Shown here: positions 1 through 5,537 of the stretch, one piece after another
Layout of the letters: the number at the start of each line of letters is the position of its first letter
How positions within the stretch are numbered: position 1 is the first letter of the stretch
Source of the DNA: Magnetococcales bacterium
GTDB taxonomy: Bacteria > Pseudomonadota > Magnetococcia > Magnetococcales > Magnetaquicoccaceae
DNA length: 5,537 bases
Direction: 5' to 3'
Assembly: GCA_015228895.1 (NCBI GenBank)
Contig: JADGCR010000154.1
Span: 1 to 5,537 of the forward strand
Notes under the pieces: generated by a model
What the model was told of the DNA's origin: nothing
What the model saw: only the letters and a program-made list of their open reading frames with translations
Databases searched by the model: none
Position numbers and translations under genes: made by a program

Positions 1-196
1 CTCCCGAAGTGGCGGGCACCAGCTCCAGGGGGCGTCCGCCAAAGGTGAAGTTCCGCAGATTCAGTTGGGTGATGGCGATCACATCCGGCTCGTCGTCCAC
101 CACCAGAATCCGCCAGGGTGGCACCACTTCGACAGGCAGGAGGCCCGTTTGGATCCGTTTCGCTTTCAGTTGGATGGTTTTTTTGGCCGGTTCCAT
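1..196 (-). CDS. Response regulator, N-terminal fragment (probable DUF3369/HD-GYP type), runs off the window
   Basis: Only the first 65 codons are present; the gene continues beyond base 1. The start ATG (196-194) is preceded by GAGGAA at 206-201, a good ribosome binding site. After a basic, low-complexity leader of about 27 residues comes the first strand of a receiver domain, WRILVVDDEPDV, with the acidic pocket D34/D35. The next segment (T-Q-L-N-L-R-N-F-T-F-G-G-R-P-L-E-L, then P-A-T-S-G) is the pattern I know from receivers of response regulators that carry a DUF3369 domain followed by an HD or HD-GYP phosphodiesterase domain; ordinary receivers lack the F-x-F-x-G-R-x-L-E insertion. The phospho-acceptor aspartate and the output domain lie outside the window, so a c-di-GMP phosphodiesterase role is inference. 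It follows two orphan histidine kinases without receivers, making it their likely partner. It has its own predicted promoter in the gap upstream. A receiver is near certain; the subfamily is likely. Confidence 0.85.
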   Translation of the reverse strand, partial: MEPAKKTIQLKAKRIQTGLLPVEVVPPWRILVVDDEPDVIAITQLNLRNFTFGGRPLELVPATSG

Positions 197-213
197 CGCT
201 TTCCTCGCTCGTT

Positions 214-240
214 TATATTCAGTAATATATTTGTAACAAA
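214..240 (-). promoter_or_regulatory. Two adjacent perfect dyads in the leader of the response regulator gene (candidate operator)
   Basis: Bases 214-229 form a perfect inverted repeat TATATT-CAGT-AATATA (6-base arms, 4-base spacer). Directly beside it, 230-240 is an 11-base palindrome TTTGT-A-ACAAA. The second one begins at the last base of the predicted -10 box and covers the expected transcription start. Position and symmetry suit a repressor or autoregulatory site, but AT-rich DNA yields such dyads by chance and I recognise no named operator. Confidence 0.3.
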
Positions 241-269
241 TTCTATCGGAAAAAAATCAGCCGGGTCAA
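240..269 (-). promoter_or_regulatory. Sigma70-like promoter for the response regulator gene
   Basis: On the minus strand, TTGACC (269-264) is separated by 18 bases from TAGAAT (245-240). Each box differs from the consensus at one position. The expected start of transcription is near 233, leaving a leader of roughly 37 bases before the ATG at 196. It sits in the only clearly AT-rich stretch of the window. The T7 run at 256-250 forms part of the spacer. It would allow the regulator to be expressed separately from the kinases. Confidence 0.6.
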
Positions 270-287
270 GCATTTTATGCCGGACTG
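250..287 (-). terminator. Possible intrinsic terminator after the second kinase gene, overlapping the next promoter
   Basis: On the minus strand CAG-T-CCGG (287-280) can pair with CCGGCTG (264-258), giving a 7-base-pair stem with one bulged T and a 15-base loop. One A and then seven T residues (256-250) follow. It lies about 40 bases past the stop codon of the 644-residue kinase. The stem is short and the loop long, so it may be weak or leaky. Its 3' arm and T run also form the end of the -35 box and the spacer of the predicted promoter. Confidence 0.4.
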
Positions 288-328
288 GTTCGAATCGCCG
301 AGGATGTCCGCCGGCAACGCGGCCCGCG

Positions 329-2263
329 TCAATTCTTTTCCGTCAGAGGAAAGCGGATCTTGAAGAGCGTGCCCTGGCCAGGCGCGGAGTGACAGGAGAT
401 CTGGCCGCCCAAGGTCTGGACAACCTGGTTGTAGACGATATGCAGGCCCAGACCGCTCCCCCCCTGTCCCCGCCTGGTGGTGTAGAAGGGTTCGAAAATC
501 TTTTTGACCACCTCCTCGCTCATGCCCCGTCCATCGTCCTGAAAATGGAAATGGAGCTGGGAGCCTTGCTGGAAGCACTGCATGGAGATGCGCCCCCGCT
601 CCCTGTCCGCGAAACCGTGCAGCAGGGCGTTGTCGATCAGGTTGACGACAATCTGGGACAAGGCGCCGGGGTGGCTGTGGATGATCAACGATTCCGGGCA
701 TTGATACTCGATGTGATGCCGGGTGCGTCTGATTTTGGGACGGACGCTGATCAGGATATCCGCCAGATAGGCGTGCAGGGGAATGGTGCGCCACGCGTCG
801 CTGGTCTGGTCCACGGCCACCAGCTTGAAGCTGCGCACCAGTTCCGCCGTGCGGGAGAGGTTGGCGAGAAAGATGCGGGTGGTTTCGTTCAGAAGCTCGA
901 AAAAACCCTCCAGGTCCGACTTGCGCAACCGGTTGTCCACGAACGCCTGCTGGACCCTTTTCAGCTCCTCCCCCAGGTAGGTGGCGGCGGTGAAGGCGTT
1001 GCCGACCGGGGTGTTGATCTCGTGGGCCACCCCGGCCACCAGGCGTCCCAGGGAGGCCATCTTTTCCGCCTGCACCCGCTGGAGCTGATGCTCCCTGCTC
1101 TCCTGATGGGCCGATTCCAAGGCGGCGAGGCTCTCCTGCAACGCCCGGTTCTTGTCGCCCAGGTCGTCGAACAGCCGCCTGAGCCAGTGGGAGGCGACGA
1201 GGGTGACCACCACCATGCAGAGAATCGTCAGGAATCCCACCACCAACAGGGTCCTGAAGCTGGTGATGACGATCCGTTCCGCGGCCTGCGCCACCTCCTC
1301 CTCCACCCGGTTGGTGATGGCGGTCAATTGGGCGAGTTCGGCGATCAACCCGCGAAAGCCGTCATGCACCGTCTGATGCACCACCTGGATCCCCTCGTCG
1401 ATGTCCAGCACCTGGTTGCGCAATCCATGGAACGACCGTTCATCGTCGCGGGAGAGCAGGGCGACCAGTTCCCGATAGTGCCGGACGAGATGGCCGATCA
1501 AAGGGGCCACCTCGGCCTGACCGGTCCCATGACCCTGCAAGGTCTCCATCACCTGCTCCCCCTCCGCCAGGATCCGTGCCATCCGATGGTCCCTGAGTTG
1601 CAGAAGGCGGTTGCGGTCGGTTTCCATGGAGACGCTCCGCACCAGGGCGACCAGTTCCAGCACCAGAATCCGTACCCGGTCGCCGTCGTGGCGGCGCATC
1701 TGCGTCCGGCTGTCAGGGGGGATCTCCTGCGCAAGGGGCTCCCGGCGCCGGTCGAGGGGAGCGACTGCGCCGGTCAAGGCGTCCAGATCCTGCCGGATGG
1801 TCTCCACCAGTCGATCCAGCGTCCCGGTCTGGTGGCGCAAGGTGACCATGAGGTTCAGTTGATCCTGTTTGATCAGGAAAACCTCACGGGAAGCCTCCCA
1901 GTATTCGTCAAACCCGTCTGCCACCCGTTTCAGCAACGCCTTCACCTCCGGGGCGTCCGGGGCCACCTGTTGCACCCGTTCCAGTTGCCGATGGAACGAG
2001 GAGAGCAGCGGGGCCTCCTCCTCCACCAGCACCGCCAGCTCCTCCAGGGTGGTGGCCCCCATCATGGCGCCGAGCCTGGCGTCCATGGCCCGAATCGCGA
2101 TCACCACGCCATGAGTGCCATTTTGCATGGGCAGGACCTGATGCAGGATCTGATCCTGATTGGTCGCCAGTTTTTCGTTGGACCAGATGGCGGTGAGGGT
2201 CAGGAACAGAATCAGGAGGATGGCCCCCGCGGTCAGAACGAGCAAGGTGGGTCGAATGGTCAT
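329..2263 (-). CDS. Membrane sensor histidine kinase with large helical periplasmic domain, no HAMP
   Basis: Complete 644-residue kinase. A short basic N-terminus leads into transmembrane segment 1 (about 8-27). Residues 28-335 are hydrophilic and predicted helical, a periplasmic helical-bundle sensor perhaps of TorS-like fold; the ligand is unknown. Transmembrane segment 2 is about 336-357. A charged coiled coil of about 45 residues (360-402) joins it directly to the dimerisation domain, with no HAMP or PAS that I can see. The H box is LVAGVAHEINTPVG, with phospho-acceptor H414 and the E-I-N-T residues typical of kinases that can also dephosphorylate their partner. The N box has N545, G1 is DDGRGM (from D576), the F box is FEPFYTT and G2 is GGSGLGL, so the catalytic core looks intact. 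There is no receiver, so the phosphate must go to a separate regulator, probably the next gene. ATG 2263 is the first ATG in its open frame and sits just before a good membrane anchor, but it has no clear Shine-Dalgarno sequence. Confidence 0.95.
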   Translation of the reverse strand: MTIRPTLLVLTAGAILLILFLTLTAIWSNEKLATNQDQILHQVLPMQNGTHGVVIAIRAMDARLGAMMGATTLEELAVLVEEEAPLLSSFHRQLERVQQVAPDAPEVKALLKRVADGFDEYWEASREVFLIKQDQLNLMVTLRHQTGTLDRLVETIRQDLDALTGAVAPLDRRREPLAQEIPPDSRTQMRRHDGDRVRILVLELVALVRSVSMETDRNRLLQLRDHRMARILAEGEQVMETLQGHGTGQAEVAPLIGHLVRHYRELVALLSRDDERSFHGLRNQVLDIDEGIQVVHQTVHDGFRGLIAELAQLTAITNRVEEEVAQAAERIVITSFRTLLVVGFLTILCMVVVTLVASHWLRRLFDDLGDKNRALQESLAALESAHQESREHQLQRVQAEKMASLGRLVAGVAHEINTPVGNAFTAATYLGEELKRVQQAFVDNRLRKSDLEGFFELLNETTRIFLANLSRTAELVRSFKLVAVDQTSDAWRTIPLHAYLADILISVRPKIRRTRHHIEYQCPESLIIHSHPGALSQIVVNLIDNALLHGFADRERGRISMQCFQQGSQLHFHFQDDGRGMSEEVVKKIFEPFYTTRRGQGGSGLGLHIVYNQVVQTLGGQISCHSAPGQGTLFKIRFPLTEKN

Positions 2264-2303
2264 CCGCCAGGGGTCCCGGTGGGGAGTGTCGTGGGCGATG
2301 TTT
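2264..2303 (-). other. Short intergenic gap between the two kinase genes
   Basis: The gap is only 40 bases. It contains no T run after a stem-loop and no recognisable -35/-10 pair, so the two kinases are probably on one transcript. The second kinase lacks a clear Shine-Dalgarno sequence here; the bases just before its ATG are CCCTGGCGG. A 15-codon open frame (ATG at 2307-2305, TGA at 2262-2260) bridges the gap, overlapping the stop of the first kinase and the start of the second. Coupled translation is possible but unproven. Confidence 0.5.
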
Positions 2304-5300
2304 TCATCCCTGCCGAGGCGCTGCCGGAAGGTTCTTCAGCTGGATGGGCCAGTGACAGACAAACCGCACCCCCTCTCCCGCGCCACTCGTCAGCACCACC
2401 CCGCCCCGCAGTTTGGTGGTGATCAGGTTGTACAGGATATACAGCCCCAGTCCGCTGCCCCCCGCGCCCCGGTTGGTGGTGAAGAAGGGTTCGAACGCCT
2501 TCTGCTTCGTCTCCTCCGACATGCCCGCGCCGGTGTCACGGTACTCGAAATGCAACACCTGTCCATCGGTCGAGAAGGTCATGGTGATGACCCCGGCCTC
2601 GCTCCCCCCCGCGAAGCCATGCAACAGACTGTTGAGCAGCAGATTGGTCAAGATCTGATTCAGGTAACCCGGCACCCCCACCACGCGCAGATCCTCCGGA
2701 CACTGCACCCGCATCTCGATCCCGCTCTTCTTGAACTGGTTGCGCAGGCTCATCTGCACATCGCGCACGATCTCCATGATCTGGAACTCCCGCACCGCCT
2801 CCGAGGAGTGGTCGATGGAGGCCCGCTTGAAACTGTTGATCAAATCCGCCGCGCGCTGCAAATTGCGCACCACCAGATTCGAGGCTTCATCCACGATCCT
2901 GACCGCGTGCGTCAGGTCGTCCACGTCCACCTCCTCCTGGTCCATCATGGCGACAATCCCCCTGCACTCCTCCTGCAACTGGGTGGAGGCGGAATAGGCC
3001 ACCCCGATGGGGGTGTTCACCTCGTGGGCGATCCCGGCCACCAACCGCCCCAGAGAGGCCATCTTTTCGCTCTCGATCAACTCGTGGCGGGTATCCTCCA
3101 GCTCGCCGATCTTCTGCTTGAGCTCCCGCGTCCGCTCCACCACCTTGGCGTCCAGGGTGATCAACAGCTGGTCCCGCGCCTTTTCCAGCTCCTTCTTCTC
3201 GGTGATGTCCTCGCTGATGAAGACAAAATTAGTGATCATCTGATCCATGCCCAGCACCGGGGAAAAGGAGACGAACTCCCAGAAATCCTCTCCCCCCTTG
3301 CGGCGGGAGTGCAGCGCCCCGGACCACTCCCCGCCCAGGGTCATCACCCGGCCCCAGGCCGCCTGGGCCAACGGGTCCGCCTCCCCCTTCAATGTCAGGA
3401 TGTTCCGCCCCGCGACCTCCTCGTGGGCGTATCCGGTCAACATGGAAAAACGGGGATTGACGTACTCCACATGACCCTTGACATCGGTGATGATGATCGC
3501 CACCGGACTCTGTTCCAACGCCCGCGAGAGCTGCATGATCCTGCGCTCCGCCCGACGCCGGACGATCAGGCCCGCCAGGGTGCTGGCGATGCTCCGCAGA
3601 AAGACCACCTCCTCCTCGTCGAAGGGGTGTCCCGCGGGGAGATAGACGTTCAGCACACCCAGACGGCTCCGATCGGACAGAATCGGCACGCAGTAGTGCC
3701 CATGGGGGGGCATGCCGTCGAAAAGGATGACATGCCGCTCATCCACCCGGCTGCTCATCACCACCTCCCCGGTGGCCACCGCCAGACCACACAGGCAGTG
3801 TCCCGGTGGGATGGAACGGCATTCGGTCAGCAACCGGGGTGCCAGGGCTTGATGCACCACCATCTCCAACCGCTCCCTGGCCTCGTCGTACAGAAAAATC
3901 GCTCCGCTCTGTTTCAGCCCCAGCCAGGGGACCGCCAGCACGATCCTGAGCGCCCGACCCAGAATCTCCTCCAGGGTCAACGGCAGCAGGGATTGCTGCA
4001 TGATCTCCGCGATCGCCTGTCGCAAATCCAGGGCGCGCTCGATCTGGCGGCGGCTGGCCATGCGTTCGCCGATGTCGCGGAGAATCAGGCTGAAATGGCG
4101 TCTGCCATCCACCACCCAGGTGGACAGGGAGAGGGTGGCCGGAAACAGCTCCCCGTTGGAACGCTGGCAGTGAAACATCCCCTCCTCGCCCAGACGCTGG
4201 GGTTTGCCGCTCTCCCCCATCGCCCGCATGGCCTGCTCCAGCTCTCCCCGGTTGGCCCTGGAGCCCAGAATGGTGAACGGTTTGCCGATGATGGCCGCCT
4301 CTTCGTAACCGAAACAGTTCCAGGCGCCACGATTCCAGGAGGCGACCTGCAAATCCTCGTTGACCAAAACAATGGCGTAGTCGGCCATCTGGATCACGGC
4401 GGCGAATTTCTTCTCGCTCCCCTCCAGTTCCAACACCTTGTCCAGCAGTTCCCGGTTCCGCGCCCCCAGGCTCCCCTGCATCACTTGCAGGGAGTGCGCC
4501 AGTTCCCCAATCTCGTCGCGCCGTTTGACGACAATCTCCAGTTGCTCCCCCGCCGCCACCTTTTTCGCCAGGGCGCTCAGTCCCACCACGGCCCGCAGGA
4601 TATCGTATTGTGACCACGCCAGAAACGCGCCGATCAAGAAAAGTATCGTGATCATGATCATCTGGGAGCGCACAAACTGATCGAACAGCAGATCGCCCTG
4701 CATCCGATCATGGGTCTGGTAGATCTCCATCAATCCCTGCTTGAGCTCCTCCATGGCGGTCTCCACGTGGGGGATGCCATGCCGGAAATCCTCGATCCGC
4801 TGCTGCACCGCCAGCAGTTCGCTGGCAATGGTATAGAAACCACGGGTATATTGGCTCAGCAGACCCTGGATTCCGCGCTTCTCCTCCGACTGGAACCCCT
4901 CCGTGGCGTTCAGCAAGGCGTAGAACCGCTCCACTTCATAGTTGAATTTTTCCAGATACAGAATGTTCTTTCTGTCCATCAAGTCCTTCTCATGCCGCCG
5001 CAGTTGCAGCATGGAGGAGAGCATTTCGAACGCCCCCTTTTCCGACAGACGGGCCTCCACCTGGTGAATCCCCTCCCGGATGCGGCCATGTTCCCCGGAG
5101 TTCTCGTTCACGCCGATCTCGGCGTATATCTCCTGAATCTGCCTGAAGATCCTCAACTGCCGCTCGATCCCCGCCCTGGCGTTGGCGATGCTTGCGGGGT
5201 TGGGCGCCACCAGCATCTTTTCCAGTTCCTCCAGCCGGGGTGGAATCCCTTCCATCAGGGTCACCGCGAATTGACCTTTTACCAGATCCCTGGTGCGTAG

Positions 5301-5510
5301 AAAATTCTCGACCGCGCTCTCCGCGTGGTCGGCATCCTGCTCCACCTGAAAAATGATGTCGCCGGTTTTCCGGGTGAGGTGTGCCTGATGCCAGGCAAAC
5401 TTGTTGGCATGATAATTTCGGATGGCCTGGTAGGTGTTCATGACCAAGGCCAACAGCAACAGCAAGAAGAAAAGTCCAAGTTTCTTCCTGAAGGACAGGT
5501 TTTTTACCAT
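2304..5510 (-). CDS. Multi-domain membrane sensor histidine kinase: HBM-like sensor, HAMP, PAS, GAF, PAS, HisKA, HATPase
   Basis: Complete 1068-residue kinase. Transmembrane segment 1 is about 9-27, the periplasmic region about 30-281 and transmembrane segment 2 about 283-299. The periplasmic part is all-helical, about 250 residues, and contains MLQLRRHEKDLMDR (167-180), the R-x-x-E-K-D signature of helical bimodular (HBM) sensors known from chemoreceptors and kinases that detect small organic acids; the ligand here is unknown. HAMP spans about 300-352 (DEIGEL at 332-337). PAS 1 is about 366-480. GAF is about 497-650 with CLCG (572-575) and HGHYCVPI (603-610). PAS 2 is about 660-772, ending SEDITEKKELE. 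A coiled coil (772-815) leads to the H box GIAHEVNTPIG with H829. N960, DTGAGM (from D992), FEPFFTT and GGSGLGL complete an intact ATPase. No receiver is fused. An in-frame TAA (5531-5529) and the absence of another start codon after it fix ATG 5510 as the start. The Shine-Dalgarno sequence is weak. It probably forms an operon with the kinase 40 bases downstream. Confidence 0.95.
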   Translation of the reverse strand: MVKNLSFRKKLGLFFLLLLLALVMNTYQAIRNYHANKFAWHQAHLTRKTGDIIFQVEQDADHAESAVENFLRTRDLVKGQFAVTLMEGIPPRLEELEKMLVAPNPASIANARAGIERQLRIFRQIQEIYAEIGVNENSGEHGRIREGIHQVEARLSEKGAFEMLSSMLQLRRHEKDLMDRKNILYLEKFNYEVERFYALLNATEGFQSEEKRGIQGLLSQYTRGFYTIASELLAVQQRIEDFRHGIPHVETAMEELKQGLMEIYQTHDRMQGDLLFDQFVRSQMIMITILFLIGAFLAWSQYDILRAVVGLSALAKKVAAGEQLEIVVKRRDEIGELAHSLQVMQGSLGARNRELLDKVLELEGSEKKFAAVIQMADYAIVLVNEDLQVASWNRGAWNCFGYEEAAIIGKPFTILGSRANRGELEQAMRAMGESGKPQRLGEEGMFHCQRSNGELFPATLSLSTWVVDGRRHFSLILRDIGERMASRRQIERALDLRQAIAEIMQQSLLPLTLEEILGRALRIVLAVPWLGLKQSGAIFLYDEARERLEMVVHQALAPRLLTECRSIPPGHCLCGLAVATGEVVMSSRVDERHVILFDGMPPHGHYCVPILSDRSRLGVLNVYLPAGHPFDEEEVVFLRSIASTLAGLIVRRRAERRIMQLSRALEQSPVAIIITDVKGHVEYVNPRFSMLTGYAHEEVAGRNILTLKGEADPLAQAAWGRVMTLGGEWSGALHSRRKGGEDFWEFVSFSPVLGMDQMITNFVFISEDITEKKELEKARDQLLITLDAKVVERTRELKQKIGELEDTRHELIESEKMASLGRLVAGIAHEVNTPIGVAYSASTQLQEECRGIVAMMDQEEVDVDDLTHAVRIVDEASNLVVRNLQRAADLINSFKRASIDHSSEAVREFQIMEIVRDVQMSLRNQFKKSGIEMRVQCPEDLRVVGVPGYLNQILTNLLLNSLLHGFAGGSEAGVITMTFSTDGQVLHFEYRDTGAGMSEETKQKAFEPFFTTNRGAGGSGLGLYILYNLITTKLRGGVVLTSGAGEGVRFVCHWPIQLKNLPAAPRQG

Positions 5511-5537
5511 TGGTCCAACACCATTAACTTAAATCAT

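Noticed and set aside
278..316. Longer stem TGCCGGAC/GTCC-GCC-GGCA after the second kinase, considered as the terminator
   Set aside because: The arms pair only with a three-base bulge and a 20-base loop, and no T run follows its end. The stem at 287-258 followed by seven T residues is the better candidate; the two would compete.
317..329. 13-base palindrome ACGCGG-C-CCGCGT at the end of the second kinase gene, considered as a terminator
   Set aside because: A usable hairpin would have only five base pairs and a three-base loop, and no T run follows on either strand.
243..794. 183-codon minus-strand open frame overlapping the end of the second kinase
   Set aside because: It lies in another frame of the kinase's ATPase domain, runs through the terminator and promoter region, and shows only frame-shifted, P- and R-rich sequence.
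65..2422. 785-codon open frame on the plus strand
   Set aside because: It is antisense to the second kinase and part of the regulator. Its product is rich in H, Q, P and G with no domain I recognise, and the minus-strand frames contain complete, correctly ordered kinase motifs. It is a shadow of GC-rich codon use.
2160..4613. 817-codon open frame on the plus strand
   Set aside because: It is antisense to the first kinase across the GAF, PAS and kinase domains. Its composition is H-, Q-, P- and G-rich and it has no recognisable motif, so it is a shadow despite its length.
4710..5300. 196-codon plus-strand open frame
   Set aside because: It is antisense to the periplasmic helical sensor of the first kinase. 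The leucine- and histidine-rich product mirrors that coding sequence, and I recognise no domain in it.
5511..5537. AT-rich bases upstream of the first kinase, considered as its promoter
   Set aside because: Only 27 bases are available before the edge, and I cannot find a -35/-10 pair in them.

Overview
The window carries one leftward (minus-strand) two-component signalling locus that fills it almost completely. Reading in the direction of transcription it holds: (1) a complete 1068-residue membrane sensor histidine kinase (5510 to 2304) with a helical periplasmic sensor, HAMP, PAS, GAF and PAS domains and an HisKA/HATPase core; (2) after 40 bases, a complete 644-residue membrane histidine kinase (2263 to 329) with a large helical periplasmic sensor, no recognisable HAMP or PAS domain, and a closely related kinase core; (3) after 132 bases, the first 65 codons of a response regulator (196 to the window edge) whose N-terminus looks like the DUF3369/HD-GYP class.

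Neither kinase has a fused receiver domain, so a separate response regulator is required, and the truncated one next door is the obvious candidate. If it is a DUF3369 HD-GYP protein, the likely output is cyclic-di-GMP turnover. The model is two different periplasmic inputs, plus cytoplasmic PAS/GAF inputs in the larger kinase, converging through near-identical kinase cores on one regulator. This pairing is inference from gene order and sequence type.

The 132-base gap between the second kinase and the regulator is AT-rich in its second half. It holds a good sigma70-like promoter for the regulator (TTGACC, 18 bases, TAGAAT). A bulged stem-loop followed by seven T residues, a plausible intrinsic terminator for the kinase pair, is physically overlaid on that promoter. 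Two short perfect dyads lie between the promoter and the start codon. The 40-base gap between the kinases has no promoter or terminator that I can see, so the kinases are probably co-transcribed. The promoter of the first kinase, if it has one here, lies beyond the right edge.

The organism is a Gram-negative bacterium with a GC-rich genome, most likely a pseudomonadote. The multi-domain kinase style (HBM-like sensor plus PAS plus a CLCG/HGHYCVPI GAF) resembles that of environmental signalling-rich lineages such as Magnetococcales or related groups, but I hold that placement loosely. I saw no RNA genes, insertion sequences, CRISPR arrays or signs of recent transfer. The long plus-strand open frames are antisense shadows of the kinases.
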